Shown: piece after piece, positions 24,076 to 32,687 of the stretch
Layout of the letters: every line of letters starts with the position of its first letter
How positions within the stretch are numbered: position 1 is the stretch's first letter
Source of the DNA: an uncultured Bacteroidales bacterium
GTDB taxonomy: Bacteria; Bacteroidota; Bacteroidia; Bacteroidales; Paludibacteraceae
Assembly: GCA_946404495.1 (NCBI GenBank)
Contig: CAMJDT010000015.1
Coordinates: 1 to 45,655 of the forward strand
Reading direction: 5' to 3'
DNA length: 45,655 nt
Notes under the pieces: generated by a model
Databases searched by the model: none
What the model was told of the DNA's origin: nothing
Seen by the model: the letters and a program-made list of their open reading frames with translations, nothing else
Translations under genes and position numbers: made by a program

Positions 24076-25371
24076 TTATTTATATTCGCCTATCGTGATA
24101 TTACGTACGCACCATTTCGGAGCGCTCGCAGTGGTACTCTTGTAGACGAAGGCAATGCGTACGGAGGGATACCCGGCAAATGCCGTGAGATCAATCTCGC
24201 CGCTCTGCACGTAGGTAGGCTTGGTACCGCCGCTGTAGGTCGGGATTGCTACCGGTGTCCAGGTTACGCCGTCGGTGCTGACTTCGAGCGTTAACTCCGT
24301 AGCGGGATCGGAAGCCTGCTGGTGGTAATGCGTGAACTGCAGTTTGGGCGCGATAGCTTCCGAGAGGTCAATTTCGGGCGAAACGAGGCGGCTCTCCGCG
24401 GCAATCTTATTGGTGCCATCGTTGGCGTAAGCCTGCATGCAGGGATAGTCACCGCCCTTTGCGGTCCAGATATTGATGGGGTAGGAGCCGGCGTTTTCAA
24501 TCGTGAAGTCATCAATGCCGTCTGCAAAGGTCTCGATGAAATAATCATATTGCTTGGGAGCCGCTTGCAGCACGACCATGTTACCCTTGCTGATTTCCGT
24601 AGTGGTGTTGTATACCGTGATATCACCTTCTACGGCGATATAGTCGCCCTTGATGATCTCGTTCTTGGTGTAGCACAGATAGGCCTCAAATATGCCGTTC
24701 TCCGCGTTGGGATCGTCGGCCATCCAGACGGTCTGCTGACGTCCGGACTTGGCATTGGGCTTGATGGCATAGCCGACTACGACCGCGTGCCCTGAAGCTT
24801 GTGCCACCGCTTGGGCGCAAGTGATGCAACCCGTGGTATCAATCACGATGTCAGGCGAGAAGTCCTGATAGGCTTTCTCATTGTTGGAGGCATACATATA
24901 GGCTGCACCCTGACCCGGGGTCTCGATGGTACCGTTGTAGTTGGTGATCTGGCCGTATACTACCACGTAGTCTCCCACCGCGATCTGCTCCAGCGAGGTA
25001 AAGGGTTCTCCGTTGATACCGTACACCTGATAGGCCTCAAAGTCGCGTCCAGATGCCTTGCCGTCGTACATGTAGAACGTGGCGTTGCCGTAACCGGTGA
25101 TGCCGTCGGCGTGCTTGGAACCGAACTTCTTGACAAAGCCCTTCACGTAGTACTTGCCGCCGGTCGTACCGTTCGCACCGATGGAGTCACCTATGGCAAT
25201 AGCTTCGGCAACGGTAATGGCATTGGCAGGGATGTTCATCCCCGTAGTGTCAGGCGGCGTGACAACGACTACCGATATGTCTTCTCCGGGCGCAGGCGGA
25301 AAGTTACTCGATTCGCAACTTGCCAATATGAGGCCGGCGATTGCTGTCAGGATGTACAGGTGTTTTTTCAT
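24076..25371 (-). CDS. Lipoprotein with two OB-fold-like repeats and a choice-of-anchor-J-like domain
   Basis: 431 residues. Lipobox LASC (Cys19). Two repeats share the pattern V-x-GF/Y...F/W-MxD...GDY-V-x-G-I-T-x-YN: KYYVKGFVKKFG...VGDYVVVYGQITNYNGTIE and AVVVGYAIKPNAK...KGDYIAVEGDITVYNTTTE, which look like the OB folds of Bacteroidetes surface proteins. The C-terminal 150 residues (YFIETFADGIDDFTIEN, SRLVSPEIDLSEA, ISTDG-like EVSTDGVTW) match jelly-roll choice-of-anchor-J/MAM-like domains. Likely surface exposed. Shares its repeats with 29627-31390 and 31435-32607. Promoter at 25414-25445. Confidence 0.75.
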   Translation of the reverse strand: MKKHLYILTAIAGLILASCESSNFPPAPGEDISVVVVTPPDTTGMNIPANAITVAEAIAIGDSIGANGTTGGKYYVKGFVKKFGSKHADGITGYGNATFYMYDGKASGRDFEAYQVYGINGEPFTSLEQIAVGDYVVVYGQITNYNGTIETPGQGAAYMYASNNEKAYQDFSPDIVIDTTGCITCAQAVAQASGHAVVVGYAIKPNAKSGRQQTVWMADDPNAENGIFEAYLCYTKNEIIKGDYIAVEGDITVYNTTTEISKGNMVVLQAAPKQYDYFIETFADGIDDFTIENAGSYPINIWTAKGGDYPCMQAYANDGTNKIAAESRLVSPEIDLSEAIAPKLQFTHYHQQASDPATELTLEVSTDGVTWTPVAIPTYSGGTKPTYVQSGEIDLTAFAGYPSVRIAFVYKSTTASAPKWCVRNITIGEYK

Positions 25372-25413
25372 ATTCCTTTGCGTTTTTTAGTGCTTGTGAC
25401 ACAAATTAGCGTG

Positions 25414-25445
25414 CAAAATTACAAAAAATCTCGCATACACGCAAA
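25414..25445 (-). promoter_or_regulatory. Promoter of the OB-fold lipoprotein gene
   Basis: Minus strand: TTTGCGTGTATG (TTTG 25445-25442), 20-bp spacer, TAATTTTG (25421-25414), 42 bases before the ATG. Divergent from the infC promoter 36 bp away. Confidence 0.8.
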
Positions 25446-25480
25446 CTTTTTATAAAAAAAATCATTTTTTTCACGAAAAA

Positions 25481-25512
25481 TTTGGTCAATTCAAAAAAAT
25501 GTTGTACTTTTG
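25481..25512 (+). promoter_or_regulatory. infC operon promoter
   Basis: TTTGGTCAATTC (TTTG 25481-25484), 20-bp spacer, TACTTTTG (25505-25512). Leader of about 58 bases before the proposed AUA start. Confidence 0.8.
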
Positions 25513-25561
25513 CACGATTTTTCCGAAGTATGGATAAAATCGAGCAACGTTTTTTTAATTT

Positions 25562-25567
25562 AGGAGG
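25562..25567 (+). promoter_or_regulatory. Strong Shine-Dalgarno site that decides the infC start
   Basis: AGGAGG, eight bases before ATA at 25576. Strong sites are rare in this window. No ATG or GTG lies at a suitable distance in the infC frame; the nearest GTG is at 25657, 89 bases away, and would delete the conserved N-terminal RIN segment. Confidence 0.75.
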
Positions 25568-25575
25568 ACAAAACT

Positions 25576-26130
25576 ATAGGAACAATTCCCCAGAGGCCCC
25601 AGCGCGGGCGCGTTGAAAAACAGCTGCCGAACCGAATCAACGATGCGATTCGCGGCGTGAATGAAGTTCGCCTCGTAGGCGACAATGTAGAGCAAGGCAT
25701 CTATCCCTTCAAGGAAGCAATGCGTATTGCCGATGAGCAGAATCTCGACCTCGTTGAGATTAGCCCCAATGCCGAGCCGCCTGTGTGCCGGATATTGGAC
25801 TATCAGAAGTTCCTCTACCAGAAAAAACGCAAAGAGAAGGAGCAGAAGCAGAACTCCAAGAAGATTGAGATCAAGGAGATCCGCTTTGGACCGCAGACCG
25901 ATGAGCATGACTATAGTTTTAAGCTGAAGCACGCTGAGGAGTTCCTCCGCGACGGCAATAAGGTGAAATCGTACGTTTTCTTCCGCGGCCGCTCGATTCT
26001 CTTCAAGGAGCAGGGTGAGTTGCTTTTGGCGCGTTTCTGCAACGATTTGGCAGAAGTAGGCAAGCCGGAAGCGCTGCCCAAACTCGAAGGCAAGCGAATG
26101 ATCGTTATCATCGCCCCGAAGAGTAAATAG
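25576..26130 (+). CDS. infC: Translation initiation factor IF-3, non-AUG (AUA) start
   Basis: 184 residues if started at ATA. N-domain: [60 protein letters not shown] (the classic IF3 DLVEI and P-PVC-I-D motif); lysine-rich linker; C-domain [20 protein letters not shown] with RMIVIIAPK at the end. IF3 binds the 30S subunit, keeps it from 50S and rejects non-canonical start codons, so an unusual start in its own gene gives feedback. The frame has no ATG between the upstream stop (25561-25563) and the RIN motif. ATT at 25585 is the alternative but is 17 bases from the ribosome site. First of infC-rpmI-rplT. Confidence 0.9.
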   Translation: MGTIPQRPQRGRVEKQLPNRINDAIRGVNEVRLVGDNVEQGIYPFKEAMRIADEQNLDLVEISPNAEPPVCRILDYQKFLYQKKRKEKEQKQNSKKIEIKEIRFGPQTDEHDYSFKLKHAEEFLRDGNKVKSYVFFRGRSILFKEQGELLLARFCNDLAEVGKPEALPKLEGKRMIVIIAPKSK

Positions 26131-26168
26131 CCAAATGGTAAATGACCAAATGGTAAATGATAAATAGT
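26125..26168 (+). repeat. Heptamer array across the infC stop codon
   Basis: Units AAATAGC, AAATGGT, AAATGAC, AAATGGT, AAATGAT, AAATAGT, with single C bases between the first and second and the third and fourth. The first unit contains the infC stop TAG. Stops (TAG, TAA, TGA) occur in all frames. Confidence 0.85.
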
Positions 26169-26171
26169 CTA

Positions 26172-26192
26172 CAGGCCACCGATGGCTGCCTG
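26172..26192 (+). promoter_or_regulatory. Hairpin in the infC-rpmI spacer, candidate regulatory element
   Basis: CAGGC (26172-26176) pairs with GCCTG (26188-26192), with a further CC/GG pair inside around GAT. It lies 37 bases before rpmI. Ribosomal protein L20 often represses its own operon through an mRNA structure near here, but this small hairpin does not obviously match known L20 leaders. Confidence 0.3.
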
Positions 26193-26228
26193 GGACTTAA
26201 AATAATAACAATTTAATTTATAAACAAA

Positions 26229-26426
26229 ATGCCAAAGGTAAAAACTAATTCCGGTGCCAAAAAAAGATTCACTCTTACCGGAACGGGTAAAATTAAGCGT
26301 AAACACGCTTACAAGAGTCACATTTTGACGAAGAAGACCAAGAAGCAGAAACGTAATCTGACTCACGTTGCTATGGTCGATCATTCCAACATGCGTAGCC
26401 TGCGCGAGATGCTGCTGCTCCGCTAA
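26229..26426 (+). CDS. rpmI: 50S ribosomal protein L35
   Basis: 65 residues, the normal size. Starts [20 protein letters not shown], then [24 protein letters not shown] in the basic core and ends [11 protein letters not shown]. Part of the large subunit. Lies between infC and rplT in the order found in nearly all bacteria. Confidence 0.98.
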   Translation: MPKVKTNSGAKKRFTLTGTGKIKRKHAYKSHILTKKTKKQKRNLTHVAMVDHSNMRSLREMLLLR

Positions 26427-26454
26427 GTATTAACCACCAAAACAATTTACAGAC

Positions 26455-26805
26455 ATGCCAAGATCAGTAAATCACGTAGCTTCGCGCGCTCGTCGCAAGA
26501 AGATCATGAGCCTCACGAGAGGTAACTTTGGTGGCCGTGCTAATGTATGGACTGTCGCCAAAAACACATGGGAGAAAGGTCTCCAGTACGCTTATCGCGA
26601 TCGTAAGAACAAAAAACGTACGTTCCGCGCTTTGTGGATCCAACGTATCAACGCAGCTGCTCGCCTCGAAGGTCTGAGCTACAGCCAGTTGATGGGAGCT
26701 ATGAAGAAAGCCGGTATCGTCATCAACCGTAAAGTGTTGGCTGACCTCGCTATGAATCAGCCGCAAGCCTTCAAAGCAATCGTTGAACAAGCCAAGAACG
26801 CCTAA
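26455..26805 (+). CDS. rplT: 50S ribosomal protein L20
   Basis: 116 residues. [20 protein letters not shown], then [24 protein letters not shown] and the conserved [15 protein letters not shown] and NRKVLADLA motifs. Early-assembly protein that binds 23S rRNA and, in several bacteria, its own mRNA. Twenty-eight bases after rpmI; a strong hairpin terminator follows. Confidence 0.98.
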   Translation: MPRSVNHVASRARRKKIMSLTRGNFGGRANVWTVAKNTWEKGLQYAYRDRKNKKRTFRALWIQRINAAARLEGLSYSQLMGAMKKAGIVINRKVLADLAMNQPQAFKAIVEQAKNA

Positions 26806-26826
26806 TCGGATGAGTGACTAAAGAAA

Positions 26827-26864
26827 AATAAGGTGTCCCTGCCGCAAGGTTGAGGCACCTTATT
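26827..26864 (+). terminator. Terminator of the infC-rpmI-rplT operon
   Basis: AATAAGGTG (26827-26835) pairs with CACCTTATT (26856-26864), enclosing about 20 bases, followed by a mixed T-rich run. Also AT-flanked on the left, so it could work in both directions. Confidence 0.8.
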
Positions 26865-26897
26865 TCGTTAGAAAAGTGTTAACCAAATAGTATAAAC

Positions 26898-29612
26898 ATG
26901 AAGCAATTCTACATTCTTTCGCTTGGACTGCTCTGTTCGCTGAGTCTCGCGGCTCAGAGTGTCCGTGTGTCAGGAACGGTGCTGGATGCTGCCAATAGCG
27001 ATGCCCTGATAGGCGTCTCTGTATTGGAAGACGGCACTACCAACGGTATCGTGACCGACTTGGACGGTAACTTCGTTCTGGAGGTTGAAATCGGTCATGA
27101 TCTGAACCTCTCCTATGTGGGCTATGCCCCGCTTACCATCAAGGTCAAGAAAGCCGGCGATCTCGGAATCATCAAGATGGAGAGCGAGGCTGTCACACTC
27201 GAGGACGTGACAATCACCGCCTCGATGGCTGTGGCCAGAAAGACTCCGGTAGCAGCCAGTCAGGTTTCGGCGCTCGAGATCGAAGACCGTATCGGTAACC
27301 AGGAGTTCGTGGAGGTACTCAAAGCCACGCCGGGCGTGCACGCCAATAAGCAAGGCGGCGGCTGGGGTGACTCAGAGATCTTCATGCGCGGATTCTCGTC
27401 GGAAAACGTCGGTGTGATGATCAACGGTGCCCCGATGAACGACATGGAGTGGGGTGGAACCTACTGGTCTAACTGGCAGGGACTGTCCGACGTGACGACC
27501 ATCATGCAGACGCAACGAGGCATGGGAGCGTCGAAGGTGAGTTCGCCCTCTGTAGGTGGTACCATCAACATCGTGACCAAAGGTATCGATGCCAAGCAGG
27601 GCGGTTCGATGAGTTACTCGCTGGGTAATGATAACTACAACAAGCTGACCTTCTCCGTATCCACCGGTCTGATGAAGAACGGTTGGGCTATCACGGTGCT
27701 GGGCAGCCGCACCTGGGGTGACGGATATGTGCAGGGAACGGAATTCACGGGTTACACCTATTTCGCCAATATCTCCAAGCGCATCAACGATCGTCACCAA
27801 CTTTCGCTGACCGGTTTCGGTGCTCCGCAACAGCACTTCCAGCGTGCTGCCAGCTACGGCGCACTGACTATGTCGGAGTACGACAAGGTGAAGCAGTATA
27901 TGAAGGACGGTATGCACTGGACGCGGTACAATCCGACTTACGGCGTAGACAGCAACGGTAAGCATAAGTCGTCTAACTACAACGTCTATCATAAGCCGCA
28001 GATCTCGCTCAACCACGTGTGGCAGATCAGTTATAAGTCGTCGCTCTCTACCAGCCTGTACGCTTCCTTCGGTCGCGGATACGGTTACTCGGGTGAGGCG
28101 GGACTCAACTCCGGCTACTCCTATTCGGACTGGAACGGTGCCAGTTACGGTACGCTCAATATGAACTTCCGTAAAGAAGACGGAACCTTTGACTACGCTA
28201 AGATCGAGGCGATCAACGCCGCCAGCCAGTACGGTTCGGCACTGATCATGAGTGAGTCGCGCAACTACCACAACTGGGTAGGTCTCGTATCCACGTATAC
28301 GGATAAGTTCCTCGAGTGCATCGATTTCTACGGAGGTGTGGACGTACGTTACTTCAACGCTACGCACACTAATGTGGTCGTGGACCTCTATAGCGGCGAT
28401 TACTACCTCGACCCCGACCGTACCAACGTCAAGGTGGAGAACAACAAGAACGCAGCCAACCCCGACTGGGTGTACAAGAAACTTGGCATTGGTGATGTCT
28501 GCTACCGTAACTACGATGCTTACATCGTACAGGAGGGCTTCTTCGCGCAGGCTGAGTATAACAAGAATGATTGGTCGGTCTTCCTCAACGGAGCCATCAA
28601 CCTCAATCACTACTGGCGTATCGACCACTTCTACTACGACGAGGAGCACGCTGAGAGTGACCATCTGACCTTCTTCGGAGGCAATATCAAGGGTGGATTT
28701 AATTACAACATCAATAACTTCAACAACCTCTACGTCAACGTCGGTTATATTTCGCGTGCGCCTAAATTCAACTACGGTGCTTTCCTCTCGCAGACCACTT
28801 CCAACGCCGTCAACCGTGACGCGCGCAACGAGAAGATCGCATCGGCTGAGCTGGGATACAGTTTCCACAACGAGTATGTCAACGTAGCCGTCAATGCTTA
28901 TTTCACCGAATGGATGGATAAGACGATGACCAAGTCGGGCAACCTGGATAACCAGCAGGAGTATTACATGAATATGACCGGTGTCAATGCCCGTCACTTC
29001 GGTGGTGAGTTGGAGCTGAGAGCTCGTCCTACCAAATGGCTCGAGATCAGCGCGATGTTGTCTGTCGGTTCCTGGAAATGGGATAGCGACAGCGTCAAGG
29101 GTCTGGCCTTTGATGCACACGGCAATGCTCTGCGTCCCGACGGAACGATCACGGAGATCGGTGCCGACGACCAAGCTTACGCCATCATCAATATGAAGGG
29201 CATCAACGTAGGCGGTTCGGCACAGACGACGGCCAACCTCGGTCTGACCTTCAAGCCCTTCAAGGGTTTCCGTATAGGTGCTGAATATACGCTGTATGAC
29301 CGCAACTATGCGTACTACTCCTTCTCCGGCAGCAACCTCTCGATCGGTAAGACGATGAATATCGTGGAGCCTTGGCGAATTCCGACCGGCGGTTCGATGG
29401 ATCTGCGTTGCTCGTATCGTTTCCAGATCGGCAAACTCGATGCAACCATCTCGGCTAATGTCAATAACCTGCTCGGTCAGTACTATATCGAGAAGGCATA
29501 CAACCCGACGACGGCTTCCGCCTCGGCTGATGTTGTGGTAGATGAGAGCAAGGTATATATGTTCTTCTCACAGGGACGTACCTGGAGCGCAAGACTTAAG
29601 TTGAACTTCTAA
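26898..29612 (+). CDS. TonB-dependent receptor with CarboxypepD_reg-like N-domain
   Basis: 904 residues. Signal peptide MKQFYILSLGLLCSLSLAAQ; residues ~22-95 form a carboxypeptidase-regulatory-like domain (VSGTVLDAANSDALIGVSVL, TDLDGNFVLEV). The plug follows (EFVEVLKATPGVHANKQGGG, GFSSENVGVMINGAPMNDME, SVGGTINIVTKG), then a ~22-strand barrel ending in FSQGRTWSARLKLNF with the terminal aromatic. Takes up a ligand too large for porins using TonB energy. No SusD-like partner is present; instead two OB-fold/choice-of-anchor proteins follow, 14 and 44 bp apart. No TTG-N20-TAnnTTTG promoter was found between the rplT terminator and the ATG. Confidence 0.9.
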   Translation: MKQFYILSLGLLCSLSLAAQSVRVSGTVLDAANSDALIGVSVLEDGTTNGIVTDLDGNFVLEVEIGHDLNLSYVGYAPLTIKVKKAGDLGIIKMESEAVTLEDVTITASMAVARKTPVAASQVSALEIEDRIGNQEFVEVLKATPGVHANKQGGGWGDSEIFMRGFSSENVGVMINGAPMNDMEWGGTYWSNWQGLSDVTTIMQTQRGMGASKVSSPSVGGTINIVTKGIDAKQGGSMSYSLGNDNYNKLTFSVSTGLMKNGWAITVLGSRTWGDGYVQGTEFTGYTYFANISKRINDRHQLSLTGFGAPQQHFQRAASYGALTMSEYDKVKQYMKDGMHWTRYNPTYGVDSNGKHKSSNYNVYHKPQISLNHVWQISYKSSLSTSLYASFGRGYGYSGEAGLNSGYSYSDWNGASYGTLNMNFRKEDGTFDYAKIEAINAASQYGSALIMSESRNYHNWVGLVSTYTDKFLECIDFYGGVDVRYFNATHTNVVVDLYSGDYYLDPDRTNVKVENNKNAANPDWVYKKLGIGDVCYRNYDAYIVQEGFFAQAEYNKNDWSVFLNGAINLNHYWRIDHFYYDEEHAESDHLTFFGGNIKGGFNYNINNFNNLYVNVGYISRAPKFNYGAFLSQTTSNAVNRDARNEKIASAELGYSFHNEYVNVAVNAYFTEWMDKTMTKSGNLDNQQEYYMNMTGVNARHFGGELELRARPTKWLEISAMLSVGSWKWDSDSVKGLAFDAHGNALRPDGTITEIGADDQAYAIINMKGINVGGSAQTTANLGLTFKPFKGFRIGAEYTLYDRNYAYYSFSGSNLSIGKTMNIVEPWRIPTGGSMDLRCSYRFQIGKLDATISANVNNLLGQYYIEKAYNPTTASASADVVVDESKVYMFFSQGRTWSARLKLNF

Positions 29613-29626
29613 ATCACAGCCTGAAT

Positions 29627-31390
29627 ATGAAAAAATCAATTTTCTTCCTTTCCGCTCTCAGCCTCGCGCTCGTATCCTGCGAGGATTACTATGTAGAGAA
29701 GCAAATGAAGCACACCACGGTCATTGAGGATGTTCGGGCCTTTGAATATACGCTCGAAGCAGGCGACTATGCTACGATTGCCAAGAATGCCTCGAATGTA
29801 GAGATGGCCTTGGCGCAAGACGATGACTCGGTGACGTACAAGGCACTGCAACAGGTAGCCAAAGAGAAGGCGTTCAACGAGATAGCTACCGCCGATATGT
29901 TCGTGCCGGTGTTTATTGCCAATAAGTTCCCCCAACTCTCGGAGGGTTCGTCGTGCTACGTCACTTATACGCAGAACGAAGGCAAACCCGGCTATCTCGT
30001 TGATTTTCAGGGCGCTACCAGCTATACGATGACGGCGGACGACTATAAGTCCATCTGGGGTGCACGCGGAGCCGAATACTTCACGCCCTCGACTATCGAC
30101 CAACTGCCTGCCTTCATGAGTGCCCGTTTCAGTACCTTTGAGGAAGGACATATCGTCGTGTTGACCTACAACTACGCGGACTCTGAACCCGACTCGCTCA
30201 TCTATGACCTGCCGTATATCTGCACCGTAGGCCAACTGCTTGCCTCGCGCGAGATAGGCGTCGAGCACCAGCTGAGCGGCACGGTAGGTACCATTAAGTC
30301 GAATATCTACGGCCGTTTCTACCTCGTAGACGGCACCGACTCCATCTATGTATACGGTCTGACGGACGAGGCCGGCCAAAAAGTATGGAAGGACAAGAAT
30401 ATCCAACTTGGCGATGCCATCACCGTTAAGGGTAAATACTCCGAGACCGCCGAGGGCGAACCGCGTCTCATCGATAATATCTATGTCTCGCATACCCCCG
30501 CGAACGCTCCTCTGCGCCGTGCAGCCAAGAGCGCTCGTCCCGCAACGCTCACACGCGTCATGATTCTCACGGCCGAGGGATGGACGGAGTACACCAACGA
30601 GGCCGTAACGGCTACCATCGGACTGCCTGTAGCGGTCTACGATCAGATTGGTTCGACTTCCGTAGCAGATCCGCAAAAGACCATTGATATCTACCTGCAT
30701 CAGGCCTTCCCCTATGCCAATGCCGATGAACAGTATATCGTGGCCTACCGCGGTAAGAGCGGCACGACGGCCGATGTCTTCCTCTTTGACGGTACGACCT
30801 TTGTGATGAATACCGGTTTTGTGGAGGAGGTGATGTCGTTCCTGCTGAAGAAGAGCTGGGAAGCCGATATCTCGACCTACTATAGCGAACCCTTCCTCGG
30901 CCATGGTCAGGGTGACTTTGTGATCCAAAACATCGCCCTCGACGGACTCAACTACGTCTGGCTCTATAGTGCGCTGTACGGAATGAAAGCGTCGGCTTAT
31001 GCCTCCAACACCAACCACGCTACCGAGGCTTGGCTCATCTCGCCGGGTATACGTCTGAAGAAAGCTGTCAACCCCGCACTCATCTTCGACCAGACGCAGC
31101 GCTACGCCGCTAACTTTGCTGAGGAATGCACCGTTTGGGTATCTACCGACTATGCCGGCGACGTCACGACCTGCAGTTGGACTCAACTGCCGTGGCTAAA
31201 GAAGGAAGACGGTACGCCCAATGTGCCGGATGGCGCCAACTGGACGTTCATCTCGTCGGGCGAGATGCCGCTGACCGACTATATCGACCAGACCATCTAT
31301 ATCGCCTTCAAGTACACCTCGTCGGCTACGGCTTCGGCTACCTGGGAGATACAGAACTTCCTCGTACATGAGATTCCTACCGAAGAATAA
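29627..31390 (+). CDS. Lipoprotein with OB-fold-like and choice-of-anchor domains
   Basis: 587 residues. Lipobox ALVSCED, so a lipoprotein, presumably surface exposed. Residues ~200-285 form an OB-fold-like unit (HQLSGTVGTIKSNIYGRFYL, VDGTDSIYVYGL, LGDAITVKGKYSE). The last ~170 residues (LSTYYSEPFLGHGQGDF-like segment, AWLISPGIRLKKAVNPALIF, VWVSTDYAGD, TIYIAFKYTS) match a jelly-roll choice-of-anchor-J-like domain. Starts 14 bp after the TonB receptor and is likely its surface partner in place of SusD. Function inferred from context. Confidence 0.8.
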   Translation: MKKSIFFLSALSLALVSCEDYYVEKQMKHTTVIEDVRAFEYTLEAGDYATIAKNASNVEMALAQDDDSVTYKALQQVAKEKAFNEIATADMFVPVFIANKFPQLSEGSSCYVTYTQNEGKPGYLVDFQGATSYTMTADDYKSIWGARGAEYFTPSTIDQLPAFMSARFSTFEEGHIVVLTYNYADSEPDSLIYDLPYICTVGQLLASREIGVEHQLSGTVGTIKSNIYGRFYLVDGTDSIYVYGLTDEAGQKVWKDKNIQLGDAITVKGKYSETAEGEPRLIDNIYVSHTPANAPLRRAAKSARPATLTRVMILTAEGWTEYTNEAVTATIGLPVAVYDQIGSTSVADPQKTIDIYLHQAFPYANADEQYIVAYRGKSGTTADVFLFDGTTFVMNTGFVEEVMSFLLKKSWEADISTYYSEPFLGHGQGDFVIQNIALDGLNYVWLYSALYGMKASAYASNTNHATEAWLISPGIRLKKAVNPALIFDQTQRYAANFAEECTVWVSTDYAGDVTTCSWTQLPWLKKEDGTPNVPDGANWTFISSGEMPLTDYIDQTIYIAFKYTSSATASATWEIQNFLVHEIPTEE

Positions 31391-31434
31391 TTAACTAACT
31401 CCAAATATCTACTTAACAATCAAAACAAAAAAGT

Positions 31435-32607
31435 ATGAAAAAAATTCTTACTGTTTGTGCAGCTCTTGTGGCTGCCATGACGCTGAATGCGGAAATCACG
31501 AACATGACTTGTGCTGAAGCTTATGCTGCTGCTACGGCTTTGGATCCCGGGGCAACGGGTACCGACTCGGTAGCCGTTACCGGTTACATCACCACGACCG
31601 ACGGTAATCTCTCGCGCGGTCAGCAGAAGTTCTGGATGGACGACCAGAAGGGTTCGGTACAGACCCTGCAAGGTTACTGGTGCAACCTTCCCGAAGAGGA
31701 TGTGGAGAATGCCCGCCCCCTCAACGTAGGTGACAAGATCATTCTGAGAGGTTTCCTCATGAACTACAACGGTACGGCCGAGATCAAGAACGGTGACGTG
31801 GAGATCCTGGAGCGTGTTGCGATCGTTATTGATACGATCCCCGCTACCGTCTGCGAGGCTATCGAAGAGGCTCTGTCGCTCACTTCGGGTGACAATACCA
31901 CTGACGTCTTCCAAGTGACCGGTATCGTTTCGTCCCTTGGTCAGACCAACGACACCTACCACACCCAGACCTTCTTCATGACTAGTGAAGACTGCGAGGC
32001 ATCGCTGCAAGCCTATAGTGTAACCATGGACGGCGACTATGCCAACGTAGGTGACACCGTCTTCTGCCAAGGTCGTCTCATCAACTACAACGGTCAGGCT
32101 GAGATCAACGGTGACGCTCGCGTCATCGGTAAGGCTCCGGTCTATATCCCCGACACCATCGAGGTGGACGTAACTTCGGCTACCGAGTACGGTTTTGGTC
32201 TTGGCAGAGGTCAATACTCGCAGGATATCTTTGTCGTAACCGGCTATGTAGACAGCATCGTAACGCCATACGACACTGCCTACCACAACCTGTCGTTCTT
32301 TATGTGCGATAACATGGCGAATCCGACCTATCAGTTCGAGGCATATCGCTGCTACTTCGACCGCGACATCCTCGTTGGCTCGCAGGTTAAGGTGACCGGC
32401 CTCATCAAGAACTACTTCAACACGACCGACAGCGTGACTATCATCGAGATTGAGAAGGGTGAGATCGAACTCATCAGCGAACCCGTAGAGGGTCTCGAGG
32501 ATGTGATGACCGAAGGCAAGGCTGCCGAGAAGCGCCTCATCAACGGTCAACTCTTCATCATCCGTGAGGACGCTATCTACGATGCCAAGGGCATGCAGGT
32601 TAAGTGA
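31435..32607 (+). CDS. Secreted protein made of three OB-fold-like repeats with a short C-terminal tail
   Basis: 390 residues. Signal peptide MKKILTVCAALVAAMTLNAE. Three similar units of about 105 residues: VTGYITTTDGNLSRGQQKFW with VGDKIILRGFLMNYNGTAEI; VTGIVSSLGQTNDTYHTQTF with VGDTVFCQGRLINYNGQAEI; VTGYVDSIVTPYDTAYHNLS with VGSQVKVTGLIKNYFNT. They share OB-fold layout with the 24076 and 29627 proteins. The C-terminal RLINGQLFIIREDAIYDAKG MQVK matches the end of endonuclease I (18404), suggesting a shared export or sorting signal. Third gene of the TonB operon. A heptamer array covers the stop codon and a terminator follows. Confidence 0.8.
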   Translation: MKKILTVCAALVAAMTLNAEITNMTCAEAYAAATALDPGATGTDSVAVTGYITTTDGNLSRGQQKFWMDDQKGSVQTLQGYWCNLPEEDVENARPLNVGDKIILRGFLMNYNGTAEIKNGDVEILERVAIVIDTIPATVCEAIEEALSLTSGDNTTDVFQVTGIVSSLGQTNDTYHTQTFFMTSEDCEASLQAYSVTMDGDYANVGDTVFCQGRLINYNGQAEINGDARVIGKAPVYIPDTIEVDVTSATEYGFGLGRGQYSQDIFVVTGYVDSIVTPYDTAYHNLSFFMCDNMANPTYQFEAYRCYFDRDILVGSQVKVTGLIKNYFNTTDSVTIIEIEKGEIELISEPVEGLEDVMTEGKAAEKRLINGQLFIIREDAIYDAKGMQVK

Positions 32608-32630
32608 AAAGTGAAAAGTGAAAGGTGAAA
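32603..32630 (+). repeat. Heptamer array across the stop codon of the triple OB-fold gene
   Basis: AGTGAAA three times, then GGTGAAA: four 7-base units, 28 bp. The first unit contains the TGA stop; TGA recurs every seven bases and so falls in all three frames. Confidence 0.88.
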
Positions 32631-32632
32631 GA

Positions 32633-32667
32633 AACAGACCTCATCCGAAGCGGGTGGGGTCTGTTTT
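32633..32667 (+). terminator. Terminator of the TonB/OB-fold operon
   Basis: AACAGACC pairs with GGTCTGTT, extended inside by CATCC/GGGTG around GAAG, followed by T residues. Lies between convergent genes. Confidence 0.85.
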
Positions 32668-32687
32668 TGTATGCGAACGTTCTCGAC

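Noticed and set aside
25530..25616. 28-codon frame ([17 protein letters not shown]...) overlapping the infC ribosome site and start
   Set aside because: Considered as a leader peptide or as the true infC N-terminus joined by a frameshift. It has no ribosome site of its own, and IF3 homology is continuous in the AUA frame, so no frameshift is needed.
27372..29174. 600-codon open frame antisense to the TonB receptor
   Set aside because: Val/Asp/Arg-rich translation typical of an antisense frame; the sense strand has full receptor domains.
29636..31186. 516-codon open frame antisense to the OB-fold lipoprotein gene
   Set aside because: No recognisable domain or start signals; sense strand has lipobox and domains.
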